A stretch of DNA of 64,000 nucleotides from contig JAZGUH010000711.1 of assembly GCA_037893225.1 (NCBI GenBank), positions 310,001-374,000 on the forward strand. Reading direction: 5' to 3'. Positions 1 to 12,619 of this stretch are shown here, one piece after another. Positions within the stretch are counted from its first letter, which is position 1; every line of letters begins with the position of its first letter. The position numbers were made by a program, and so were the translations under genes. A model generated the notes under the pieces. The model was not told the origin of the DNA and did not search any database. It worked only from the letters and a program-made list of their open reading frames with translations. This stretch comes from Hippasteria phrygiana. Taxonomy: Eukaryota > Echinodermata > Asteroidea > Valvatida > Goniasteridae.

Positions 1-146
1 CATGCATGGAGCAATAAATAGACGGTAACATGTACACAGATGTTGGCCGGAAAGAAAATAAACATTGCGAGGTTTGAATTTTCTCCACAAGTGTTAACTC
101 TAAGAAGCCGCCGATAATTGCAACATGTAGCGCCAGATCTAAGCTA

Positions 147-242
147 TCCATACATGTCAAAATTACTGAATTTGGTTGATATTTCATGCAATTATGAATG
201 AGTAAAGCAAGTCCATACCCCAGGGAATTTGACATGCATGGA
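147..242. repeat. Intra-monomer inverted repeat (possible cruciform), type copy
   Basis: TCCATACATGTCAAA at 147-161 and TTTGACATGCATGGA at 228-242 are complementary at 14 of 15 positions, with a 66-base loop. The pair recurs once per 232 bp throughout the array. Many copies weaken the stem by carrying GACAGG in place of GACATG in the right arm, or ACTTGTC in the left arm. A shorter dyad sits inside the loop: TTCAT (183-187) and ATGAA (194-198) around six bases. Dyad-rich satellites are known at some centromeres, but a role here is only inference. Confidence 0.7.
176..210. other. 35-bp invariant monomer core
   Basis: This segment, running from TTGATATTTCATG to GAGTAAAGCAA, appeared unchanged in every complete copy I compared, while bases on both sides vary (175 G/A, 211 G/C). 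The single private deletion at 58,834 falls just before it. It holds the 5-bp dyad described for the inverted repeat. Such a conserved box inside a variable satellite could be a protein-binding site, but chance homogenisation would look the same. It does not match the CENP-B box. Confidence 0.5.
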
Positions 243-412
243 GCAATAAATAGACGGTAATATGTACACAGATGTTGGCCGGAAAGAAAATAAACATTGC
301 GAGGTTTGAATTTTCTCCACAAGTTTGAACTCTAAGAAGCCGCCGATGATTGCAACATGTAGCGCCAGATCTAAGCTATCCATACATGTCAAAATTACTG
401 CATTTGGTTGAT
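181..412. repeat. Representative 232-bp monomer
   Basis: Reference copy, with phase chosen arbitrarily to start at ATTTCATGCA. It has 90 G+C of 232 bases (38.8%). Recurring variable sites in this copy are: 211 (G or C); 220-221 (CC, AC, or CT with the deletion); 235 (T or G); 248-264 (several haplotypes, with stems such as AATAAATAGACGG, AATAAATAAAAGG, AATACATAGAAGG and AATACATATACAG); 275; the bases around 278-285; 302; 319 or so (CTCCAC, CTACAC or CTCAAC); 325-327; 334-337; 342 and 348; 378-379; 384; and 402 to 407. Little or no variation was seen at 176-210, in the AAATAAACATTGCG segment near 288-301, or around 351-379 apart from one C/G site. Two AATAAA hexamers lie on the plus strand but nothing suggests they act. 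Confidence 0.95.
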
Positions 413-916
413 ATTTCATGCAATTATGAATGAGTAAAGCAAGTCCATACCCCAGGGAATTTGACAGGCATGGAGCAATAAATAAAAGGTAATCTGCACA
501 CAGATGGTGGCCGGTAAGGAAATAAACATTGCGAGGTTTGAATTTTCTCCACAAGTGTTAACTCTAAGAAGCCGCCGATAATTGCAACATGTAGCGCCAG
601 ATCTAAGCTATCCATACTTGTCAAAATTACTGAATTTGGTTGATATTTCATGCAATTATGAATGAGTAAAGCAAGTCCATACCCCAGGGAATTTGACAGG
701 CATGGAGCAATAAATAGACGGTAATCTGCACACAGATGGTGGCCGGGAAGAAAATAAACATTGCGAGGTTTGAATTTTCTCCACAAGTGTTAACTCTAAG
801 AAGCCGCCGATAATTGCAACATGTAGCGCCAGATCTAAGCTATCCATACTTGTCAAAATTACTGAATTTGGTTGATATTTCATGCAATTATGAATGAGTA
901 AAGCAAGTCCATACCC

Positions 917-2308
917 CAGGGAATTTGACAGGCATGGAGCAATAAATAGACGGTAATCTGCACACAGATGGTGGCCGGGAAGAAAATAAACATTGCGAGG
1001 TTTGAATTTTCTCCACAAGTTTTAACTCTAAGAAGCCGCCGATAATTGCAACATGTAGCGCCAGATCTAAGCTATCCATACATGTCAAAATTACTGAATT
1101 TGGTTGATATTTCATGCAATTATGAATGAGTAAAGCAAGTCCATACCCCAGGGAATTTGACATGCATGGAGCAATAAATAGACGGTAACATGTACACAGA
1201 TGTTGGCCGGAAAGAAAATAAACATTGCGAGGTTTGAATTTTCTCCACAAGTGTTAACTCTAAGAAGCCGCCGATAATTGCAACATGTAGCGCCAGATCT
1301 AAGCTATCCATACATGTCAAAATTACTGAATTTGGTTGATATTTCATGCAATTATGAATGAGTAAAGCAAGTCCATACCCCAGGGAATTTGACATGCATG
1401 GAGCAATAAATAGACGGTAATCTGCACACAGATGGTGGCCGGGAAGAAAATAAACATTGCGAGGTTTGAATTTTCTCCACAAGTGTTAACTCTAAGAAGC
1501 CGCCGATAATTGCAACATGTAGCGCCAGATCTAAGCTATCCATACATGTCAACATTACTGAATTTGGTTGATATTTCATGCAATTATGAATGAGTAAAGC
1601 AAGTCCATACCACAGGGAATTTGACAGGCATGGAGCAATAAATAGACGGTAATCTGCACACAGATGGTGGCCGGGAAGAAAATAAACATTGCGAGGTTTG
1701 AATTTTCTCCACAAGTTTTAACTCTAAGAAGCCGCCGATAATTGCAACATGTAGCGCCAGATCTAAGCTATCCATACATGTCAAAATTACTGAATTTGGT
1801 TGATATTTCATGCAATTATGAATGAGTAAAGCAAGTCCATACCCCAGGGAATTTGACATGCATGGAGCAATAAATAGACGGTAACATGTACACAGATGTT
1901 GGCCGGAAAGAAAATAAACATTGCGAGGTTTGAATTTTCTCCACAAGTGTTAACTCTAAGAAGCCGCCGATAATTGCAACATGTAGCGCCAGATCTAAGC
2001 TATCCATACATGTCAAAATTACTGAATTTGGTTGATATTTCATGCAATTATGAATGAGTAAAGCAAGTCCATACCCCAGGGAATTTGACATGCATGGAGC
2101 AATAAATAGACGGTAATCTGCACACAGATGGTGGCCGGGAAGAAAATAAACATTGCGAGGTTTGAATTTTCTCCACAAGTGTTAACTCTAAGAAGCCGCC
2201 GATAATTGCAACATGTAGCGCCAGATCTAAGCTATCCATACATGTCAACATTACTGAATTTGGTTGATATTTCATGCAATTATGAATGAGTAAAGCAAGT
2301 CCATACCA
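917..2308. repeat. 696-bp (3-monomer) tandem duplication
   Basis: Units 917-1612 and 1613-2308 looked identical in the stretches compared. Each ends with the CCACAGGG variant and carries the ACATGTCAAC variant in its last monomer. The monomer before the first unit has ordinary CCCCAGGG, which sets the left edge. A similar three-monomer stretch near 41.7-42.2 kb has only one copy, so the duplication was made (or lost) after the two regions separated. Confidence 0.85.
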
Positions 2309-4564
2309 CAGGGAATTTGACAGGCATGGAGCAATAAATAGACGGTAATCTGCACACAGATGGTGGCCGGGAAGAAAATAAACATTGCGAGGTTTGAATT
2401 TTCTCCACAAGTTTTAACTCTAAGAAGCCGCCGATAATTGCAACATGTAGCGCCAGATCTAAGCTATCCATACATGTCAAAATTACTGAATTTGGTTGAT
2501 ATTTCATGCAATTATGAATGAGTAAAGCAAGTCATACCCTAGGGAATTTGACAGGCATGGAGCAATCAATAGAAGGTAATATGCACACAGATGTTGGCCG
2601 GAAAGAAAATAAACATTGCGAGGTTTGAATTTTCTCCACAAGTTTTAACTCTAAGAAGCCGCCGATAATTGCAACATGTAGCGCCAGATCTAAGCTATAC
2701 ATACATGTCAAAATTACTGCATTTGGTTGATATTTCATGCAATTATGAATGAGTAAAGCAAGTCCATACCCCAGGGAATTTGACATGCATGGAGCAATAA
2801 ATAGACGGTAATATGTACACAGATGTTGGCCGGAAAGAAAATAAACATTGCGAGGTTTGAATTTTCTCCACAAGTTTGAACTCTAAGAAGCCGCCGATGA
2901 TTGCAACATGTAGCGCGAGATCTAAGCTATCCATACATGTCAAAATTACTGAATTTGGTTGATATTTCATGCAATTATGAATGAGTAAAGCAAGTCCATA
3001 CCCCAGGGAATTTGACAGGCATGGAGCAATAAATAGACGGTAACATGTACACAGATGTTGGCCGGAAAGAAAATAAACATTGCGAGGTTTGAATTTTCTC
3101 CACAAGTTTTAACTCTAAGAAGCCGCCGATAATTGCAACATGTAGCGCCAGATCTAAGCTATCCATACATGTCAAAATTACTGAATTTGGTTGATATTTC
3201 ATGCAATTATGAATGAGTAAAGCAAGTCCATACCCCAGGGAATTTGACAGGCATGGAGCAATAAATAGACGGTAATATGTACACAGATGTTGGCCGGAAA
3301 GAAAATAAACATTGCGAGGTTTGAATTTTCTCCACAAGTTTTAACTCTAGGAAGCCGCCGATAATTGCAACATGTAGCGCCAGATCTAAGCTATCCATAC
3401 ATGTCAACATTACTGAATTTGGTTGATATTTCATGCAATTATGAATGAGTAAAGCAAGTCCATACCACAGGGAATTTGACAGGCATGGAGCAATAAATAG
3501 ACGGTAATCTGCACACAGATGGTGGCCGGGAAGAAAATAAACATTGCGAGGTTTGAATTTTCTCCACAAGTTTTAACTCTAAGAAGCCGCCGATAATTGC
3601 AACATGTAGCGCCAGATCTAAGCTATCCATACATGTCAAAATTACTGAATTTGGTTGATATTTCATGCAATTATGAATGAGTAAAGCAAGTCATACCCTA
3701 GGGAATTTGACAGGCATGGAGCAATCAATAGAAGGTAATATGCACACAGATGTTGGCCGGAAAGAAAATAAACATTGCGAGGTTTGAATTTTCTCCACAA
3801 GTTTTAACTCTAAGAAGCCGCCGATAATTGCAACATGTAGCGCCAGATCTAAGCTATACATACATGTCAAAATTACTGCATTTGGTTGATATTTCATGCA
3901 ATTATGAATGAGTAAAGCAAGTCCATACCCCAGGGAATTTGACATGCATGGAGCAATAAATAGACGGTAATATGTACACAGATGTTGGCCGGAAAGAAAA
4001 TAAACATTGCGAGGTTTGAATTTTCTCCACAAGTTTGAACTCTAAGAAGCCGCCGATGATTGCAACATGTAGCGCGAGATCTAAGCTATCCATACATGTC
4101 AAAATTACTGAATTTGGTTGATATTTCATGCAATTATGAATGAGTAAAGCAAGTCCATACCCCAGGGAATTTGACAGGCATGGAGCAATAAATAGACGGT
4201 AACATGTACACAGATGTTGGCCGGAAAGAAAATAAACATTGCGAGGTTTGAATTTTCTCCACAAGTTTTAACTCTAAGAAGCCGCCGATAATTGCAACAT
4301 GTAGCGCCAGATCTAAGCTATCCATACATGTCAAAATTACTGAATTTGGTTGATATTTCATGCAATTATGAATGAGTAAAGCAAGTCCATACCCCAGGGA
4401 ATTTGACAGGCATGGAGCAATAAATAGACGGTAATATGTACACAGATGTTGGCCGGAAAGAAAATAAACATTGCGAGGTTTGAATTTTCTCCACAAGTTT
4501 TAACTCTAGGAAGCCGCCGATAATTGCAACATGTAGCGCCAGATCTAAGCTATCCATACATGTC
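2192..4564. repeat. 1,159-bp (5-monomer) tandem duplication
   Basis: The segment 2192-3405 matches 3351-4564 at an offset of 1,159 bp (five monomers, one of them 231 bp). The copies include the rare AATCAATAGAAGG haplotype and the GCGCGAGATCT variant (near 2,913 and 4,072). Matching ends at the AACATTACTG/AAAATTACTG difference near 3,406 versus 4,565. The 231-bp markers of the pair are 2531 and 3690. Confidence 0.85.
2501..2731. repeat. Type copy of the 231-bp monomer variant (39 copies in window)
   Basis: One C of the CC at the equivalent of 213-214 is lost, and CCCCAGGG becomes CCCTAGGG, which creates an AvrII site. The marker string GTCATACCCT begins at 2531, 3690, 5081, 6704, 8095, 9254, 10645, 12268, 15051, 15746, 16673, 17600, 19223, 21542, 22469, 23628, 25251, 26178, 27801, 28960, 30583, 31510, 32901, 34524, 35451, 37074, 38697, 39624, 42407, 43798, 45189, 54236, 55395, 56554, 57481, 58408, 61654, 62813 and 63972. 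Just downstream these copies share GACAGGCATGG and ATATGCACAC. Two subclasses exist. One has TTCTACACAAG (most copies between 5,081 and 38,697, plus 43,798). The other has TTCTCCACAAG (2,531, 3,690, 15,051, 25,251, 30,583, 37,074, 39,624, 42,407, 45,189 and the later complete copies). Confidence 0.95.
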
Positions 4565-4859
4565 AAAATTACTGAATTTGGTTGATATTTCATGCAATTA
4601 TGAATGAGTAAAGCAAGTCCATACCCCAGGGAATTTGACAGGCATGGAGCAATAAATAAAAGGTAATCTGCACACAGATGGTGGCCGGGAAGAAAATAAA
4701 CATTGCGAGGTTTGAATTTTCTCCACAAGTTTTAACTCTAAGAAGCCGCCGATAATTGCAACATGTAGCGCCAGATCTAAGCTATCCATACATGTCAAAA
4801 TTACTGAATTTGGTTGATATTTCATGCAATTATGAATGAGTAAAGCAACTCCATACCCC

Positions 4860-7208
4860 AGGGAATTTGACATGCATGGAGCAATAAATAGACGGTAACA
4901 TGTACACAGATGTTGGCCGGAAAGAAAATAAACATTGCGAGGTTTGAATTTTCTCCACAAGTTTTAACTCTAAGAAGCCGCCGATAATTGCAACATGTAG
5001 CGCCAGATCTAAGCTATCCATACATGTCAAAATTACTGAATTTGGTTGATATTTCATGCAATTATGAATGAGTAAAGCAAGTCATACCCTAGGGAATTTG
5101 ACAGGCATGGAGCAATACATATAAGGTAATATGCACACAGATGTTGGCCGGAAAGAAAATAAACATTGCGAGGTTTGAATTTTCTACACAAGTTTTAACT
5201 CTAAGAAGCCGCCGATAATTGCAACATGTAGCGCCAGATCTAAGCTATCCATACATGTCAAAATTACTGAATTTGGTTGATATTTCATGCAATTATGAAT
5301 GAGTAAAGCAAGTCCATACCCCAGGGAATTTGACAGGCATGGAGCAATAAATAGACGGTAATATGTACACAGATGTTGGCCGGAAAGAAAATAAACATTG
5401 CGAGGTTTGAATTTTCTCCACAAGTTTTAACTCTAGGAAGCCGCCGATAATTGCAACATGTAGCGCCAGATCTAAGCTATACATACATGTCAAAATTACT
5501 GCATTTGGTTGATATTTCATGCAATTATGAATGAGTAAAGCAAGTCCATACCCCAGGGAATTTGACATGCATGGAGCAATACATATACAGTAATATGTAC
5601 ACAGATGTTGGCCGGGAAGAAAATAAACATTGCGTGGTTTGAATTTTCTCCACAGGTGTTAACTCTAAGAAGCCGCCGATAATTGCAACATGTAGCGCCA
5701 GATCTAAGCTATCCATACATGTCAAAATTACTGAATTTGGTTGATATTTCATGCAATTATGAATGAGTAAAGCAAGTCCATACCCCAGGGAATTTGACAT
5801 GCATGGAGCAAAAAATAGACGGTAACATGTACACAGATGTTGGCCGGGAAGAAAATAAACATTGCGAGGTTTGAATTTTCTCCACAAGTTTTAACTCTAA
5901 GAAGCCGTCGATGATTGCAACATGTAGCGCCAGATCTAAGCTATACATACATGTCAAAATTACTGCATTTAGTTGATATTTCATGCAATTATGAATGAGT
6001 AAAGCAAGTCCATACCCCAGGGAATTTGACATGCATGGAGCAATAAATAGACGGTAATATGTACACAGATGTTGGCCGGAAAGAAAATAAACATTGCGAG
6101 GTTTGAAATTTCTCCACAAGTTTGAACTCTAAGAAGCCGCCGATGATTGCAACATGTAGCGCCAGATCTAAGCTATCCATACATGTCAAAATTACTGAAT
6201 TTGGTTGATATTTCATGCAATTATGAATGAGTAAAGCAAGTCCATACCCCAGGGAATTTGACAGGCATGGAGCAATAAATAAAAGGTAATCTGCACACAG
6301 ATGGTGGCCGGGAAGAAAATAAACATTGCGAGGTTTGAATTTTCTCCACAAGTGTTAACTCTAAGAAGCCGCCGATAATTGCAACATGTAGCGCCAGATC
6401 TAAGCTATCCATACTTGTCAAAATTACTGAATTTGGTTGATATTTCATGCAATTATGAATGAGTAAAGCAAGTCCATACCCCAGGGAATTTGACAGGCAT
6501 GGAGCAATAAATAGACGGTAATCTGCACACAGATGGTGGCCGGGAAGAAAATAAACATTGCGAGGTTTGAATTTTCTCCACAAGTTTTAACTCTAAGAAG
6601 CCGCCGATAATTGCAACATGTAGCGCCAGATCTAAGCTATCCATACATGTCAAAATTACTGAATTTGGTTGATATTTCATGCAATTATGAATGAGTAAAG
6701 CAAGTCATACCCTAGGGAATTTGACAGGCATGGAGCAATACATAGAAGGTAATATGCACACAGATGTTGGCCGGAAAGAAAATAAACATTGCGAGGTTTG
6801 AATTTTCTACACAAGTTTTAACTCTAAGAAGCCGCCGATAATTGCAACATGTAGCGCCAGATCTAAGCTATCCATACATGTCAAAATTACTGAATTTGGT
6901 TGATATTTCATGCAATTATGAATGAGTAAAGCAAGTCCATACCCCAGGGAATTTGACAGGCATGGAGCAATAAATAGACGGTAATATGTACACAGATGTT
7001 GGTCGGAAAGAAAATAAACATTGCGAGGTTTGAATTTTCTCCACAAGTTTTAACTCTAGGACGCCGCCGATAATTGCAACATGTAGCGCCAGATCTAAGC
7101 TATACATACATGTCAAAATTACTGCATTTGGTTGATATTTCATGCAATTATGAATGAGTAAAGCAAGTCCATACCCCAGGGAATTTGACATGCATGGAGC
7201 AATACATA
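4860..7208. repeat. 2.35-kb block, copied at 10,424-12,772
   Basis: This block matches 10424-12772 at an offset of 5,564 bp, with a handful of substitutions. Examples are GCGTGG versus GCGAGG in one monomer, and ATATAAGG versus ATAGAAGG near 5,117 and 10,681. The right edge is where ATAGAAGG near 7,211 meets ATATACAG near 12,775. The second half of this block also takes part in the 2,550-bp tandem pair, so the region has been copied at least twice. Confidence 0.75.
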
Positions 7209-10200
7209 GAAGGTAATATGCACACAGATGTTGGCCGGAAAGAAAATAAACATTGCGAGGTTTGAATTTTCTACACAAGTTTTAACTCTAAGAAGCCGCC
7301 GATAATTGCAACATGTAGCGCCAGATCTAAGCTATCCATACATGTCAAAATTACTGAATTTGGTTGATATTTCATGCAATTATGAATGAGTAAAGCAAGT
7401 CCATACCCCAGGGAATTTGACAGGCATGGAGCAATAAATAGACGGTAATATGTACACAGATGTTGGTCGGAAAGAAAATAAACATTGCGAGGTTTGAATT
7501 TTCTCCACAAGTTTTAACTCTAGGACGCCGCCGATAATTGCAACATGTAGCGCCAGATCTAAGCTATACATACATGTCAAAATTACTGCATTTGGTTGAT
7601 ATTTCATGCAATTATGAATGAGTAAAGCAAGTCCATACCCCAGGGAATTTGACATGCATGGAGCAATACATATACAGTAATATGTACACAGATGTTGGCC
7701 GGGAAGAAAATAAACATTGCGTGGTTTGAATTTTCTCCACAGGTGTTAACTCTAAGAAGCCGCCGATAATTGCAACATGTAGCGCCAGATCTAAGCTATC
7801 CATACATGTCAAAATTACTGAATTTGGTTGATATTTCATGCAATTATGAATGAGTAAAGCAAGTCCATACCCCAGGGAATTTGACATGCATGGAGCAATA
7901 AATAGACGGTAACATGTACACAGATGTTGGCCGGAAAGAAAATAAACATTGCGAGGTTTGAATTTTCTCCACAAGTTTTAACTCTAAGAAGCCGCCGATA
8001 ATTGCAACATGTAGCGCCAGATCTAAGCTATCCATACATGTCAAAATTACTGAATTTGGTTGATATTTCATGCAATTATGAATGAGTAAAGCAAGTCATA
8101 CCCTAGGGAATTTGACAGGCATGGAGCAATACATAGAAGGTAATATGCACACAGATGTTGGCCGGAAAGAAAATAAACATTGCGAGGTTTGAATTTTCTA
8201 CACAAGTTTTAACTCTAAGAAGCCGCCGATAATTGCAACATGTAGCGCCAGATCTAAGCTATCCATACATGTCAAAATTACTGAATTTGGTTGATATTTC
8301 ATGCAATTATGAATGAGTAAAGCAAGTCCATACCCCAGGGAATTTGACAGGCATGGAGCAATAAATAGACGGTAATATGTACACAGATGTTGGCCGGAAA
8401 GAAAATAAACATTGCGAGGTTTGAATTTTCTCCACAAGTTTTAACTCTAGGAAGCCGCCGATAATTGCAACATGTAGCGCCAGATCTAAGCTATACATAC
8501 ATGTCAAAATTACTGCATTTAGTTGATATTTCATGCAATTATGAATGAGTAAAGCAAGTCCATACCCCAGGGAATTTGACATGCATGGAGCAATAAATAG
8601 ACGGTAATATGTACACAGATGTTGGCCGGAAAGAAAATAAACATTGCGAGGTTTGAAATTTCTCCACAAGTTTGAACTCTAAGAAGCCGCCGATGATTGC
8701 AACATGTAGCGCCAGATCTAAGCTATCCATACATGTCAAAATTACTGAATTTGGTTGATATTTCATGCAATTATGAATGAGTAAAGCAAGTCCATACCAA
8801 GGGGAATTTGACAGGCATGGAGCAATAAATAAAAGGTAATCTGCACACAGATGGTGGCCGGGAAGAAAATAAACATTGCGAGGTTTGAATTTTCTCCACA
8901 AGTGTTAACTCTAAGAAGCCGCCGATAATTGCAACATGTAGCGCCAGATCTAAGCTATCCATACTTGTCAAAATTACTGAATTTGGTTGATATTTCATGC
9001 AATTATGAATGAGTAAAGCAAGTCCATACCCCAGGGAATTTGACAGGCATGGAGCAATAAATAGACGGTAATCTGCACACAGATGGTGGCCGGGAAGAAA
9101 ATAAACATTGCGAGGTTTGAATTTTCTCCACAAGTTTTAACTCTAAGAAGCCGCCGATAATTGCAACATGTAGCGCCAGATCTAAGCTATCCATACATGT
9201 CAAAATTACTGAATTTGGTTGATATTTCATGCAATTATGAATGAGTAAAGCAAGTCATACCCTAGGGAATTTGACAGGCATGGAGCAATACATAGAAGGT
9301 AATATGCACACAGATGTTGGCCGGAAAGAAAATAAACATTGCGAGGTTTGAATTTTCTACACAAGTTTTAACTCTAAGAAGCCGCCGATAATTGCAACAT
9401 GTAGCGCCAGATCTAAGCTATCCATACATGTCAAAATTACTGAATTTGGTTGATATTTCATGCAATTATGAATGAGTAAAGCAAGTCCATACCCCAGGGA
9501 ATTTGACAGGCATGGAGCAATAAATAGACGGTAATATGTACACAGATGTTGGTCGGAAAGAAAATAAACATTGCGAGGTTTGAATTTTCTCCACAAGTTT
9601 TAACTCTAGGACGCCGCCGATAATTGCAACATGTAGCGCCAGATCTAAGCTATACATACATGTCAAAATTACTGCATTTGGTTGATATTTCATGCAATTA
9701 TGAATGAGTAAAGCAAGTCCATACCCCAGGGAATTTGACATGCATGGAGCAATACATAGAAGGTAATATGCACACAGATGTTGGCCGGAAAGAAAATAAA
9801 CATTGCGAGGTTTGAATTTTCTACACAAGTTTTAACTCTAAGAAGCCGCCGATAATTGCAACATGTAGCGCCAGATCTAAGCTATCCATACATGTCAAAA
9901 TTACTGAATTTGGTTGATATTTCATGCAATTATGAATGAGTAAAGCAAGTCCATACCCCAGGGAATTTGACAGGCATGGAGCAATAAATAGACGGTAATA
10001 TGTACACAGATGTTGGTCGGAAAGAAAATAAACATTGCGAGGTTTGAATTTTCTCCACAAGTTTTAACTCTAGGACGCCGCCGATAATTGCAACATGTAG
10101 CGCCAGATCTAAGCTATACATACATGTCAAAATTACTGCATTTGGTTGATATTTCATGCAATTATGAATGAGTAAAGCAAGTCCATACCCCAGGGAATTT

Positions 10201-11070
10201 GACAGGCATGGAGCAATACATATACAGTAATATGTACACAGATGTTGGCCGGGAAGAAAATAAACATTGCGTGGTTTGAATTTTCTCCACAGGTGTTAAC
10301 TCTAAGAAGCCGCCGATAATTGCAACATGTAGCGCCAGATCTAAGCTATCCATACATGTCAAAATTACTGAATTTGGTTGATATTTCATGCAATTATGAA
10401 TGAGTAAAGCAAGTCCATACCCCAGGGAATGTGACATGCATGGAGCAATAAATAGACGGTAACATGTACACAGATGTTGGCCGGAAAGAAAATAAACATT
10501 GCGAGGTTTGAATTTTCTCCACAAGTTTTAACTCTAAGAAGCCGCCGATAATTGCAACATGTAGCGCCAGATCTAAGCTATCCATACATGTCAAAATTAC
10601 TGAATTTGGTTGATATTTCATGCAATTATGAATGAGTAAAGCAAGTCATACCCTAGGGAATTTGACAGGCATGGAGCAATACATAGAAGGTAATATGCAC
10701 ACAGATGTTGGCCGGAAAGAAAATAAACATTGCGAGGTTTGAATTTTCTACACAAGTTTTAACTCTAAGAAGCCGCCGATAATTGCAACATGTAGCGCCA
10801 GATCTAAGCTATCCATACATGTCAAAATTACTGAATTTGGTTGATATTTCATGCAATTATGAATGAGTAAAGCAAGTCCATACCCCAGGGAATTTGACAG
10901 GCATGGAGCAATAAATAGACGGTAATATGTACACAGATGTTGGCCGGAAAGAAAATAAACATTGCGAGGTTTGAATTTTCTCCACAAGTTTTAACTCTAG
11001 GAAGCCGCCGATAATTGCAACATGTAGCGCCAGATCTAAGCTATACATACATGTCAAAATTACTGCATTT
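5915..11070. repeat. 2,550-bp (11-monomer) tandem duplication
   Basis: Sequence 5915-8520 matches 8465-11070 at an offset of 2,550 bp (11 monomers, two of them 231 bp). Private differences include CCAAGGGG at about 8,797 in place of CCCCAGGG, GGAATGTGACATG at 10,431 in place of TTTGACATG, and GACAGG for GACATG near 10,205. The left edge is a GTCGATGAT/GCCGATAAT difference near 5,909 and 8,459. The right edge is TTTAGTTG versus TTTGGTTG near 8,521 and 11,071. Confidence 0.8.
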
Positions 11071-12619
11071 GGTTGATATTTCATGCAATTATGAATGAGT
11101 AAAGCAAGTCCATACCCCAGGGAATTTGACATGCATGGAGCAATACATATACAGTAATATGTACACAGATGTTGGCCGGGAAGAAAATAAACATTGCGAG
11201 GTTTGAATTTTCTCCACAGGTGTTAACTCTAAGAAGCCGCCGATAATTGCAACATGTAGCGCCAGATCTAAGCTATCCATACATGTCAAAATTACTGAAT
11301 TTGGTTGATATTTCATGCAATTATGAATGAGTAAAGCAAGTCCATACCCCAGGGAATTTGACATGCATGGAGCAATAAATAGACGGTAACATGTACACAG
11401 ATGTTGGCCGGGAAGAAAATAAACATTGCGAGGTTTGAATTTTCTCCACAAGTTTTAACTCTAAGAAGCCGTCGATGATTGCAACATGTAGCGCCAGATC
11501 TAAGCTATACATACATGTCAAAATTACTGCATTTAGTTGATATTTCATGCAATTATGAATGAGTAAAGCAAGTCCATACCCCAGGGAATTTGACATGCAT
11601 GGAGCAATAAATAGACGGTAATATGTACACAGATGTTGGCCGGAAAGAAAATAAACATTGCGAGGTTTGAAATTTCTCCACAAGTTTGAACTCTAAGAAG
11701 CCGCCGATGATTGCAACATGTAGCGCCAGATCTAAGCTATCCATACATGTCAAAATTACTGAATTTGGTTGATATTTCATGCAATTATGAATGAGTAAAG
11801 CAAGTCCATACCCCAGGGAATTTGACAGGCATGGAGCAATAAATAAAAGGTAATCTGCACACAGATGGTGGCCGGGAAGAAAATAAACATTGCGAGGTTT
11901 GAATTTTCTCCACAAGTGTTAACTCTAAGAAGCCGCCGATAATTGCAACATGTAGCGCCAGATCTAAGCTATCCATACTTGTCAAAATTACTGAATTTGG
12001 TTGATATTTCATGCAATTATGAATGAGTAAAGCAAGTCCATACCCCAGGGAATTTGACAGGCATGGAGCAATAAATAGACGGTAATCTGCACACAGATGG
12101 TGGCCGGGAAGAAAATAAACATTGCGAGGTTTGAATTTTCTCCACAAGTTTTAACTCTAAGAAGCCGCCGATAATTGCAACATGTAGCGCCAGATCTAAG
12201 CTATCCATACATGTCAAAATTACTGAATTTGGTTGATATTTCATGCAATTATGAATGAGTAAAGCAAGTCATACCCTAGGGAATTTGACAGGCATGGAGC
12301 AATACATAGAAGGTAATATGCACACAGATGTTGGCCGGAAAGAAAATAAACATTGCGAGGTTTGGATTTTCTACACAAGTTTTAACTCTAAGAAGCCGCC
12401 GATAATTGCAACATGTAGCGCCAGATCTAAGCTATCCATACATGTCAAAATTACTGAATTTGGTTGATATTTCATGCAATTATGAATGAGTAAAGCAAGT
12501 CCATACCCCAGGGAATTTGACAGGCATGGAGCAATAAATAGACGGTAATATGTACACAGATGTTGGTCGGAAAGAAAATAAACATTGCGAGGTTTGAATT
12601 TTCTCCACAAGTTTTAACT

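Noticed and set aside
271..290. CENP-B box
   Set aside because: The GGCCGGGAAG variants recall part of the box, but the required TTCG and the A at the right spacing are absent on both strands.
245..296. Polyadenylation signals AATAAA
   Set aside because: The hexamer occurs twice per monomer in this A+T-rich sequence, and one is lost in the AATACATA haplotypes. There is no gene for it to serve.
12255..12467. Plus-strand frame of 70 codons
   Set aside because: It exists only because an A-to-G at 12,365 turns a TGA into TGG in one 231-bp monomer. All sister monomers are closed at that point, so it is a chance event.
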